In this document: in pieces, positions 35,770 through 48,700 of the stretch
Layout of the letters: the number at the start of each line of letters is the position of its first letter
How positions within the stretch are numbered: position 1 is the stretch's first letter
Assembly (NCBI GenBank): GCA_022266195.1
Contig: WHVY01000002.1
Span: forward strand, 2,371,001-2,435,000
DNA: 64,000 bases
Source of the DNA: Tetranychus cinnabarinus
Lineage: Eukaryota; Arthropoda; Arachnida; Trombidiformes; Tetranychidae
Direction: 5' to 3'
Notes under the pieces: generated by a model
Databases searched by the model: none
What the model saw: the letters and a program-made list of their open reading frames with translations, nothing else
What the model was told of the DNA's origin: nothing
Position numbers and translations under genes: made by a program

Positions 35770-38558
35770 TGAACAAATAGTTGTAAAAGTATAAAAATTC
35801 ATATTTAATAAATAATTCCAAACAAGCCAATTGAGCCCAGACATTTGATTCGCTCGGGCGTTTTACCGTTATTATTATCAGACGGTTAATTATAAAGCTA
35901 AATTGGTTAGCATTGATGAGCTAACTCTGTTACCTGAAGGGTAATCTTTCTCGAAAGACAATGATAAATACAGTAACTAAGACCAGTTTTCAACATCAAT
36001 ATTGTATGTACGATAGCAAGAACCGGAGCTTCGTCGTTGGAGAACGCAGGTGAAGATTCTGTATATTTTGCATTCTTCGGTAAACTCAGGCAACAAATCT
36101 AACCCATCGAAGCTCAAGCAATCACTTATTGTAATCTTTCATGCTTATTTCTCACTGTTATAGCACCCTGAGTGTTGCACCCTTCTGTAAATTTTTCTGT
36201 ACAAATGAATGTAAATTGGATGATAAATTAATAGAACTTTTCTTCCAGAAATTCAATCGTGCATTTGATCAGATTTGCCAGACTAATTATTTAATTGACA
36301 TTGCGAAATTTTATTAATTTTTCGATCATGAAAAGTGACAATTTTGTTCTTTATAATGTTGAGGAAACAAATAATGATGATGATGAAGATGACAAGAAGT
36401 GAATAATCATCAGAGCAATTGATTCCGGAAAAGTGACAAAAATCTTATTTGTCTGATGATTTGCTTTTTTTCAACTTTTCTCAATTTAATCGTCGTTTCC
36501 CTCGTGCTTCTCATTTTCATCATCATCATTATTATTTCATGGAAAAAGAGAGAGAGAAAGAGAAGAAAAATGGGGGTTGAGATGAATTCTGATTCTGATG
36601 AATGATATTTTCCTAATTTTTTCTTCCTTTTCTTTTCAGTTTTCTTGCCTTCTTTCTTCTCTTCTTTTGTAGGTTCTTTTTTTTGCCAAAAAAGTTTGTT
36701 ACTCATCATAATAACCATAAACAATACAAGAAACAGGACAATATCACGATAAATCTAAATTTATCACCATGGAAAAAGAAAGAAAGGACGAAAAAAGAAG
36801 AAAGAGAGAAAAATGAAAATACAAATGTGTGTAGAACTGAAAATATGATTTATCTGATTGGAAACAATTTATTTCATTCACCATTGTTCATCGTATTTAT
36901 ATCTTTTCCTTTGATTCTTTTTATCATTCCCAGTGAAAACAATGCAAACTTGTCAAGATCATGAACAAGTCTCAGCTATTGATAACAAAAATTTGAAAAC
37001 AATTTCCAGATCTATATATTCATTGAATTTAACTCTCTTCTGGAACCACAAGAAACTTTATTTTCATTGGTCAACAATTCAGATGTTTATCAAAGTTTAA
37101 AAAGAATTCCGGAATTTATCAAGACTTGAATGAGTTAACATGGAATAAAAAATATTTCCAAAGTTGCAAAGTTCGATATTCTGCTGAATTTTCGATAAAT
37201 CGATTTCTTTATGAATAATCATTCCATACGATTTGGTCTTATTGAATCATTTCTAGAAATTGTAATAACAATTTTTCCATGATTATATGGAAGTTGAACA
37301 GAAGCAATTTGATTCCAATTGAAGGAGAAGGACTAAAAGAGTAACGAACTGACTGTGGAAAATTGGTCAAGAATATCATTGAAATTCTTGCCATGAATCA
37401 GAATGATGGTCAAAAAATGAAACCTTGATAGACTGTAAACTACAATCTGTAGTGACTAGTCAATAGAAGAGAGTTAAAGGCCAAAAAAGTATATCACTTT
37501 CATTGAATTCTTATCTAGAGATGAGTTTCAAATGAAAATTATCATCAATCTAAAGTTTCTTTTTTCACTCTCTTCTTATTGAACTATTTTTCCATTTTCA
37601 TGATATTTTCATTTTTACACCAAAAGACAGGAGACAATTTTTCAGGCGAACAAGAAGCAGAGAGAAAAAAAAGTTGCAACCAATTTTGTTGATCCATCAG
37701 CTTGCTGGAAACAGTGCAGAGAGTAGAACAGGCAATAGACAAAAAAAACGAGATTCACTCCTAATTACAATCTCAAGTGTGACGATGTGATAAGCTTATT
37801 GCTCAGTCAATTGGAAACTGAAACTGAGAATGAAGAAGAGAAAAAAAGGAAAAAGAAAGTGAAAGAAAAGGAAAGAAAAAAAGTTATTGCTGACATTTTA
37901 CTTGAAATATGCAATGAAACTCTTACTCAAAGTTTATCACAAATTTGGCTATTAATATTGATAAGATAAATATTCACTCCCAGGTAACAGCTTAATGCAA
38001 AATTTGTTTATTCCAATGTTATTAGCTCGACATTTAGAGAGCAAATAGTTTCACCTAAAATGGAAATGAAATTTTTCCAAGTTGCAATTTTTTCTCAAAA
38101 AAGTCTAATTGTTGATGAGAAGCAATTTCACTTTTTATTTCGAGACATTTTCATCTTTATTTGATAGAAAAGAGAAAAAGTTTTTTTTATCACAAAGTTA
38201 CATGTTATTTGTACATAATATGAAAAAGTGTGAATAAAGGTGAATCAGGATAACAGTTTGAACAAATTATTTTCGTCCATGAAAATGTTGAGCACAAAAA
38301 ATTGGTTTGTCAACATTGTGATGAATAATGAATGTGCAGTGGAAAAAGATTTTTTCCTCTTTTTCTCTCTTTATCGGTTGAAACTTTCGATCATTTTTTT
38401 TCTATTTCGGCATTACATGTAAACAATTTGGTAGGCAAAATATGAAAGCTTTTGGATGGTAATTCTGAGTTTTGAAACTTTTCCTTTTTGTTGACCTTTA
38501 CATGTGGTCTTGAAAGGAGGTTAAATTATTACAATATAGAAACAAAACAATTAACATT
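35770..38558. other. Spacer between the receptor array and the Dscam-like locus
   Basis: No supportable gene. 35930-36180 is less AT-rich than its surroundings and unlike either neighbour; it could be an old mobile-element remnant but shows no diagnostic ends. From about 36.4 kb the sequence becomes pyrimidine/purine-striped like the Dscam introns. The first CACTCCCAG motif of that locus appears at 37975-37983. Confidence 0.45.
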
Positions 38559-38836
38559 TCAATGAAAACAAAGTAAACTTTTCTGATGATGTTTTGAATG
38601 TTTGCAGACAATTTTCGTTTCTTTTTGAAACTTGAATTTCGATTGAATTTTTGATTCGGCCAAGTGAGGAAGATGAGAATGCTGATGAAACGTGATTGAA
38701 GGATTTCCATCATTTGCTTCATTTCTGCTGAATTCACATTCTGAGAGTTTTAGCCTCATGAGTGTGTCTGATATAACTTCTTCATGGTTGATTCCATTGT
38801 AGTGAGTTTTTGCTTTTCTTCCACTTCGGACAAAAC
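38559..38836 (-). other. Candidate alternative 3' exon of the Dscam-like gene
   Basis: On the minus strand a long pyrimidine tract and AAAG acceptor (38837-38838) precede 92 codons (stop included) open to 38559. The exon needs one base from the preceding exon. A good donor inside the terminal Dscam exon, CTGG|GTGAGA at 40193-40194, ends in exactly that phase and lies after the membrane segment, so splicing would swap most of the cytoplasmic tail for a basic, His/Ser-rich one starting FVRSGRKAKTHYNG. No domain is recognised, so a chance frame remains possible. Confidence 0.25.
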
Positions 38837-39777
38837 CTTTAAGAAAATGAAGAGAGAGCAGAAGAAAAAAAAAGAGATTGAGAGATGAAAATAGAAGAGT
38901 GAGCGAGAGAGAAAAGCTCAACATCAATCATCATTAGCTGATGGTTTGTTATCGATTGTAAACTAAATTAGAAGATCTTTTGCTAAGTGCGCAAAGTTGT
39001 ACTCTGATTAGCTAATTTATTGATTGGTTATCACAGGAAAAACAAAAATAACACACCAAGAATGATAAACCCTTTTTTTCATGCTTTTGGCACAGCAGTA
39101 GGGACATGTTATGTGGGAGGTTAAAGAGGATGTAAAAAGGATGATGATGAGAAGGGAAAATGGATAAGATGAAGACTCATCAAGGAAAAATATCACAATA
39201 ATATCGACAACAGCAGGGAATGAGCCAGGGAGTGAATGCTGGGAGTGATTCCAGGGAAGGCAGTTGAAAGAGTTTTGTTGAACGAACAAAGCAAGAGTTG
39301 AGTTTTATCGTTTTGATTCAGTTTTACCTTCGACAAACCAATTAGTCTTTTTGCCTTGTTAGCTTGTTGTTTAACAGTTTAAATAAAGTTGAACAATTTA
39401 TCAAGCAAAACAGTCTTTGATAACCTTTGTAAGATCAACGAAATTTTGTAATCTTGTAAGCTTGTTGAAGCCTTTTTTGGCTTTTCATTCAACGTTGAAG
39501 TTGATGAATGGAAAAATGAAAGTTGATTAACATGCATAATGATAAAGTGCTCGATATTTTCATGTTTACATCATGCGTTGTGAATAAGTATCTGAGAGAA
39601 TGAAATGAAATTCTAAGTCTTTTATAAATTTTGCAGTTTTATTAATAGACGGGTTTTCATCTGAGTTTGAAACTTACTTTTGGTGTAAGATTGGTGATTG
39701 GTAATTGAGCATTTAAATTGTTGGTCCCAATTGTACTTTTTGTTTTACTTTTTGCTTTGAATTTGAGTTCATTTCAA

Positions 39778-42700
39778 TTATTCAAGGCTGGGTGAAACTG
39801 AATTTAAATTGACTCGCTTTAAAAATATTGGTGTATCATAGTCGTGGTAAGATGTTATTTGACCAGGTGGTCGCGCTAATCGACTCAGTTTGTAAGTTTC
39901 ATCACATTTGTTACCATATTCTTGGGTTCGATACTCTTCGATTCGGGATAAGGCATAAGGTGAAGGATAATATATTGAGGTTGCTGCTGCATTTGAAGAA
40001 GCAACAGTTTGACGACAGCTTCCAAGACCGGCTCCAAGTCCACCTCCAGTAATGTTGACGGTCAGGGTTGGATCACAGTTTGACCTTACTTCGGTGCTTA
40101 TGGTCTCAGTCTTGTAGTGATTTCCACTTGAGGTAATGGGTGAACCAAGGTGGTCGTTATTGGCAGTATTGTCAATCTTGTAAACACTCTCACCCAGTCC
40201 AGCGGAAGTTGAAAGTCCATCTGGATCTGAATGATTACCGATGAAAGATTTTCTCATTTGCAGGGAGCAAATGACAATAAGTCCCAAGGTCAGGACTCCG
40301 AGGCCACAAAGAATTGGAAGAATCAGGTTCAACTGTTGAACAACCCATTTGGAGGTGAAAGTCAACTTGTTTGCTGGCTCATTTTCCAGTTCATTGATTA
40401 CTGACAAGGGCGGTATAAGGGTTCCGTCTAAGGTCAAAGTGGCAAAAACGTACTCTGCGTCTGTTGAGCCTGCTTCGTTTACTGCTTTCATTAGTAGATT
40501 GTACCAAGTGGCTGGACTGAGGTCGGTAATTAGATAAGGACTTGAGTTTACGGGAACGCCAGTGGAACTGGAAAGCCATTCTCTATCACCATGACGCTTA
40601 TATTGAATATCAAAGTACAAAATAGGACAACCATTTGAATGCCAAGAGTGAAGGTTGAGCAAGACAAAAGTTGAATTGGACTGGAGGAATGATGATTTAT
40701 CTGGGGCAACTGGAGCTATGAAAGAAAGAAAACAAAAAGATTTCATCAAAATTGCAATAGACTTCATTCATTTTCAATTCGATTTACTAACAACTGACAA
40801 TTCACATAATCGATAGATTTTTTCTATCAATAAATCGATCAAAAAAGCATGCAATATCGATCATCGACTTGGATCGGCTCACCTTGAGTAAAACACTTTC
40901 AACTAGAAAGAATTTCAAGCGACTTTTTGAATTTAAAATTTAATTTGCATTTCAGATAAATTCAGATTAAATTTCAAAAAAATCGATTTACCTTAATCGA
41001 TATCGATCTTTTAAATGAAAAATCGATTAATTTACCCAACTCAAAGAATACTATTTCAATTAACCAGAGAAAATTTGTATATCTTGAGATAAGCAATTCT
41101 GTTAAGATAATCGATTGAATATCGAAAGTCAATGAGCTCAGCAGAAAAGAAATGAATCGTAAAAAATCGTAAGCGAAAATTGTCTGAAAAAAATGCTCAA
41201 TTAAACCTCAGAAAGCAAGTGAATCCATAGAGTTTATCAGTGCAAGATGATTGACACATTGACCAACTCAAGGTGAGAGGATTAACACTTAATACCACTT
41301 ATCATGTCAACAAGTTTAAACATGATTATGATTTTACTTTCATCTTTAATCACAATTAATCATGTTAACAAAATAAAGCATGTACCAATGAACGAAAAAA
41401 AACATCAACAAGAAAATAATAACTACAATGAATTGGCGCAACCATTTGATTAGATTTAATTCAATTTGAAACACTCGACAATCCCATGAACCTTGAACAT
41501 TTTCTGGTTCACTTGAAAGTTTAATGAATTTGAAATGGAGACAAAAAAGGACAAAATTTAAGGTTAACTTAATGAGAAACAAAGGGAAGCGAAAAAAAGT
41601 TATCAAACTAATTGCAATTAAAGTATGCTTCAAGTTATTTGGTTAATTATAGATTGTCATTTTCACCGAAAGAAAGAGTGAAAAAGCAAAAAGTTGAAGA
41701 AAAAAAATTTCTAAATTATCCAATAATTAAACTCTTTGTTAATTAGTATTTGATGAAATTTGTTTTTTAATGGCAAAGTCGAACGGTTAATTTGGTTAAA
41801 AGATGCGATAATTGAATGAATGAACAGATTAATCAATTTTCAATCTTGAAATATTAAGACAAATTGAATCACTTCAATTTTCATTACAAAAGATTTTTAA
41901 TTTTCAACATTTCCATTTGATTGTCACTGAAGTGTTGACAGTTTAAAAGTTTTCAAACATTTCTTTTCAAGATGGAATTAATGTTGAATTTTGAGTTTCC
42001 CAGAATACATTATGAATATTGAAATCAGATTCTTAATTGATGTTATTTTGAAAAAGGTTGAAATGAGTCAACTGAATGGATTGATGATTCTGTTCGAATG
42101 TACTTTCAAATGTAATTTTTTCACTCTTTTTGCTTCTTTTGATAAATGAATACTGTTGAACATGATGATAATGAGCATTTCAAAAGCTCAACCAAGCAAA
42201 ATGCATTTATAAAGGTAAATTACCAATTCTCAATTATGATGAAAAATATGTTCTCTTTGTTTGCATATTTAAAAGGGAAAAGTGACAAAAAATCGAAAAA
42301 AAAATTTGATAAATTTTCGTTCATTTTCTCATGGAAACAAGGTGAAAGGTTTTTCCAGTTTTCTGAATATCAGAAGGTTCTTCAAGTGGAATTTAAACTT
42401 TTGAATAAACATCATTATTTCACTTGTCAGTTGAATGATTAATATAGTAATGCAATGTTACCTGTTCCTTCGGTTCTAGCAATTACTGTATCACTGTGAT
42501 CACCTTGTCCAGCATCGTTGATGCCAAGAACGTAAATTTGATATCGAGTACCACATTGAGCACTATAAATGGTGTATGAAGTTATCGAACTGACTTGCTG
42601 TGAAATCCATTCTTTACCTTCCGCTCGGTAAAAGACTAGATAACCTGAAAAATGAGAAAAGAAATGAAAAGTTACTGAAGTGGATACGAATCGGAGATGG

Positions 42701-45700
42701 AAAAGAAAGTTTCAAGAATTTCATGGAAACCAAGTGAATGGAAAACAAGGGTTTATTTGAATGTAAATGTTAGGATAAACATGACAAGATGAATGATAAA
42801 TAACATGAAAATATCACTTGATTTTGATTTGTTGCTATTTCACTCAAAGTTGAACTGATTGATTCCAAGTTAATCATTTGATTATTTTCCATTATCGCGA
42901 CAAAAATTTAGTCTATAATGTATTGATTATTGAAATTGACTTTCCTTGGCACTATGTTATGTACCAAAATAATCGATTTTTGGCAAAATATAAATGTAAT
43001 AATCGATTTTTATCCGATTGAAATTAATCGATTTTGTATTTTTTATTGAACTGAAAAGTCTACTTGGCTTTTGAGCTAATCGTGATATTAATCGAGGATA
43101 ACTACGCTTATGAGCATACGAAAAAGATTGCTAAAAATTTCGTTTCATTAGAACGAGCTATATCACATAAAATCGATTATTGTCCAATTTTATTCTTTTT
43201 AAATTAATCGATTTTGCTTTAAGTCAACATTTCAATTTAACACGATATCTATGCAGCAATGTTTCTCTGTGCTCAGTGTTGCTCTTTACCTGTAACTGGC
43301 TCATCTCCGGTTGGCTCCCAGGACAAGTCAATGGTCATTGGTGTCGAACCAAGTATAGTCACGATTGGCGCTTTTGGTGCATCATATTGAAGTGTCTCAG
43401 CAGCCAATGGATCACTAAAGGGTCCATCACCTGCCATGTTGAAACCTTGCACCTTGACCTCATACCTAGTTAACCTCTCCAATCCTCCTATTAAGTACTC
43501 TTCCCGACCATTAACTTTATTTGGTGCAACCTCAATGGTCTTGATGAAATAAGGCGAATCACTTTCCGCTTTTCGGTAGGCAATATGATAGCCTGTTATC
43601 CTTGGTTCCTTATCACCTTCAGGAGGCTTGGGTGGACTCCATGAGACCTTAAGCACACTTGAACCTCTAGGAGTGATTCTCACATCTTGAGGTGGGGAAA
43701 CGGGCTCTAAAAGTTTCAGCAAATAAAAAAAGAAAAAGCAGAATTCTCATGAATATTGAATAGGAAGTTCTTTTTCACTTAAAATTCTTTTTAACCATTT
43801 AATTAACAATTTAACATTCTTCAACATGATGGATTCTCAATGAATTTTCCTAAAACCCTAGAAAATCTCTCTCTCAATTGAACCTAAAAATACACTTTAA
43901 ATAATATCTTATCACATTATTCAAGATTGATCAGGGAGTAAATGATGGTTGAAACGAAAAGATAAATTTTATTATTCAACGAAAAATATCAATATTTTAT
44001 TACTTAAAAATGTTTTAAAACGATGAAATCTTTTAAACCAATTCTGTACCAAAATAATCTCCTTAATGTTAAACTGAATAGATAAATGATTATCGTACGT
44101 TTATTGAACAGAAACAGGAACGAAGAAGAAAAAAGAGACAGAAAAAGCAACTTAGCATTTCCAAACAATATCCAATATCCATTTGAATTAAATAAATTGA
44201 ATGAGCAGCTTAAGTTTTAGAACTCAAAGTTTCCCAGAAAAAGAATGCAAATTGTTATGGAAATGAATATTTCATCGGATTGAACATGAGTGCGATCAAA
44301 GTTAATTGCACAAAATTTTCGCATAAAAGTCGATGAATGATAATCTTTAAACTTGCAAGAATCGGAAAAGATAAAAAATCGAAAGAAAAGAAAAGAAAAA
44401 AAAATGTTTCAATAAATCTGTTAATTCTCCAGATGAGATTATCGATCAACATTTGTAATGAAATTATTTCCATCAAAAGTAATGTTCAACTGGGAAGCTT
44501 AATTTAACCCATCAAATGCTATTAATATTATCGTCAACAGGGAATGACTTAAAATAGAGATTCCAATTAATTGAATTTTCAACTGATTCAATTGATTACA
44601 AATAATTGCATCAAAAGCCTAATATTATCTCACGCGATTCCATCCAGTTACAATGTTATCAACTATCAAACTGCTGGGAGTGAAAACTCCATCATTACCA
44701 ATGGAATTGATAATTTCAATTTTTTTTCTCCAACAATTTTGGGAATGAATTTTTCATTAAACGAATGTTATTTAGTGTTTGACATTTTTTTACCTTCTTC
44801 TCTTTCCCTATGTAAATAGTTTTCAACTAATGAATGTTAGTGTAAATGTTTTGGGCTGATGAAAAGGTTGACATACCTTGAACTTAGGTAAGCTTGAAAA
44901 GTTAATTGCTGTTAATTGTTCATTAGAGAGAAAATTAGTTTCTAGGTGATTAAGAAACAAGAGTTGGATTCGTTTTTTTTTCTCTCTCTTGCAACTTCTT
45001 TTTGCCTTTTGCTTAAAACAAATTAAAACTGTACCCAAAGCCATTAGATTGGGTTAACCTAAGGACCTTCTTGGAAGAGAAAATTTACAGCACAATTTCG
45101 TGTTCATCTTTCGTTCATTTCGGTTTGTACTTATTTTGATTTGACTTTTTTTCTTCGTCTCTTTTTCTTCTTCTTCTGCATCAATTGGTATTAAGTTTGA
45201 CATTAAAGGTAGACAGTGAGGAACATCAACAACTTAGCCATGTAAAAAGCAAATTTCAACAACATCAACATTTAATTCAATTCTGTCTTCTTTTTTCATC
45301 TAAATGCATTCTCGAAAGGGAATTAAAGTCTTGTCTTGTTTGCTTCGAGTTAACTTTTTTTTTCTTCTTCTTCTTTGTAAACTTCTTCTTTTGCTTTCTT
45401 TCGTCTTTAATCTTGAACTCTGAACAGCGAAAAGATCAACAAGAAAATGATTAACATTTCATCAACTAATCTGTTTTTTGTTTCTCGTTTCAAATCAATT
45501 TGACTTTTCTCTTTTTTCTCTCTTGTTTCATATAAATGCTTAGTTTAAGCTGTTTAGCTGTTTACAAATTGATTGAGTTGTTAAGTTTATTTTGATTTAT
45601 ATAATATAGCTTTGTGTATATCGGTTTAAGATTCAAGTTCAAAGGAAATTATTGAAACAAGTTTGGCAGATTGAGATGGATAAAGTCAACTATTACATGA

Positions 45701-48700
45701 TTATTGAAGGAAAATCAATCAATCCTTGATGGGATACAGAGGAAAGAAAAGATGAGCACACAAAGAAAAGCATTGAATTTAAGTAAATGGGACAGTTAAT
45801 GCTTTTCTTTCCTTCAAGTTTCCATTTCTTTCTCTCACTCTTTATCATTATGTATCATGCGAAAAGTATGCATATAATAGAGGAGAGATGATGAAAGATG
45901 CCAAGCGGAACTAAATTGTGCCCTAAGATAAAGTTAACTAGAAAATGATGGAATGAAGAAAAGGAGAGGAAAGCAACGATGGAATGAGAGAGATTCAGCC
46001 TCGAGCACATTGATAAAGGTAGTTGAACTAAAAGAAACGAAGTCAATCGAGAAACAGTCAATTGCAACTAAACATATTTACGATTAACTACCCAAGACTA
46101 TGAATAACAAGTCACCTGATGATCGCTATACTTAGGTTGTCCAAAGCGTCTTGCAGCGCATTACTCTGCTTAACTTGAAATTTTTGCAAACTATCTGATT
46201 ATCGAAAATTAAAATTGCATATCTTTGTGATTCTGCATGAGTCAGAAATTTTCATTTCGACTTCAGCTAATATCGAGTTTGTTAATTTTTTTGAATCCAT
46301 TTCACTGATTAAGAATAGGAAAAGTCTCATCGAAAAGAATATGAAAACTAAAAAAGTTTAGTTTACGAGTAACAGACCCAAGACTAGGACCAGCAAGTCA
46401 TCTAATGATGGTTAGGCACAGGTTGTGCTTAGCAGCTTGAATAGGTTTTACTCGTAAGACTGAAAAAAGTTTGAACTTGTTCTTAACAGTTGTAGCCTTG
46501 GTTATTTGCGAATTAGAATTTTGTTTCTCTTGTAATTTCGAGTCAATCAGAACTTTGCATTTCGATTTTAGCAGACATAGAGCTTTTAGAATTCTGTTCA
46601 AATATATGCTACTGATTCGCAACTGTAAAAATTCCATGAAAAAGAATGAAAATGAGTGAAATTTGAATGGAAAATCGGATTCAAATGAAATTAAGGGAAA
46701 ATTAAATTTGTGCGAAAAGTATCAAAATCATCGGAAGTGAAGCTGAATCTCATTGGAATCAATTGTTCTGAGTTTTTTTCGATAAACTTGTTAATTTTGT
46801 TGCTTTCCATTTTATTATCAAATAAAACTGTACAAGTCGAGTTTGAAACATTTTGATGGTGAATAAGGTAAGAATGCTGAATGTAACTGAATGCAACTGA
46901 ATGTGTTACATTTGAATGTTTCAATCACCGATTCTAGACTAACCTGATTATCCTTGAATTTCAATGAGAACAAGTGAAAACTGGAAAGCATACAAAAGTA
47001 GCTCGAGGAAACATTTGAAATAAATATCAATAAATGCTCATAATCGATTCACCCAAATGTACCTTTACCTTCAAGTTATGTTCATGTTATTCACATCTTT
47101 CATCATCATCATCATAATTTCCTTTTTTTTCATTCAAACACTTTTCTCTTCTAAATCATTTCTACAACAAGACAACATCATTTTTTCTCACCTCATCACG
47201 TTGGATAAAAGATTCAGTAGCAACAAAGGCAGAGAAAAAAAAGTCCATGATAATGATGAAGACGATGAGAAAAGATGAAGATGACAAAGATAACTACAGA
47301 GAATGGATTCTAGTGAGTGTAAACTGGAAGAAAGAAAGAAGCCAAAAATGCAGTTAGATTCAGTTTAGACATTCCATGAGTCTGTTCCATTGAAACTTGA
47401 GGTAAACTAACTTTTGACAAAAGTTATTTTTCATCTTCTTACTTTTAATATTTACAACTTGATCGGAAATAGATTACAGTGGCATTGATCTGAATACAAA
47501 GTGATATACAAACAACTCTTTTCACCTTCATCTTCATCTTCAATTTCATCCTTCTTTTCACTTCTTTATTTGTTATTCTCGATTTTTATCACATTTTCAT
47601 TTTCTTCCTTCCATTTGCCTTTTTTTATCGAAATTCAACTTTCCTTTACTTTTGTCTCTTTTGAACAACTTTGTACCGTAAAAAATCGTCAGCATTCAAC
47701 TTATCGAAATTTGTAAATTTTCTTCTTCACTTGTTTTCCTTTCTTTTTCAATTTCAACATTTGAACAGTAAAAATATTCATTCATTTTTTACCTTGATTG
47801 AACACGAATTCAATTAAACTCACTGTGACAAATAGACAGCTAAAACAATGGAAGAAGAGAAGAAAACTTTTTTCTTCGTTCGATAGTTTGCTTTTGTTTC
47901 TCATTGACAAACCATTTAACTTAATGTTTTTCGAATCTTATTAAAACTCAATTTGTTCATTTCTAAGCAATTTGGAGAAAAGAGTTGAGCAAAGTTCTTT
48001 GATGGAGAAAGAAAATTCTGTTAAAAATGATTTTCTATTCAAAGTTTAAGCTTAACCTCAACGTGAAATTGATAATCTTGTGTTTATAAAATATTCACAA
48101 ATGAATAATGGAAGCTCAATTTGTTTCAACTTTTCTTGCCATGATTGATGATCGCATCTCAATTGTTTCGAATCATGATATTGACAGAATCCAGGATTTG
48201 ATAATAAATGATTTGAATAGGTCAAACTTGGTCTGGTCAGTAACCAAATGATGAGAGTTTAAAATTGCAAGTAAACTTGAAAGAAAGTAAAACCAGTGAA
48301 AAGTAATGTTATTTCAATAAACAATTTCATTCATCAAAACTCACTTGAAAACAGACTTCTTCACTCAGTGTACTTCAATGTTTCAAAAATAATCTGTTAC
48401 TTGCTAAACAACTTGCAACCATTTATCATAGTTGAATGAAAAATTGAAAAGTTGCAAAATTGATTCCAAGATTTACATCAATAAATGGTGAAAAAAACTC
48501 GAACATTGACCACAGAAGACAAAATCACTTCCAAACAGTTCAAAATATTAATAAATAAATCTAAATAGAACAAGCTTCCGAGTTGAAAAATGTAAACTTC
48601 ATTCGAACATGATTTGTGAAATTCGTTGAGCGAAGCAAATCTTCCCTGTCACTCAATGCTACTCCTAATCATCTAACCACTGGCATGGCGATTCTTGACT

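Noticed and set aside
35930..36240. Less AT-rich patch as a solo LTR
   Set aside because: Some LTR-like flavour (TGTTAC near the left, a polyadenylation-like stretch near the right) but no matching ends or target duplication could be recognised.
36683..36964. Plus-strand frame of 93 codons
   Set aside because: Lys/Glu-rich first half from purine-rich low-complexity DNA, non-ATG start, no recognisable domain.
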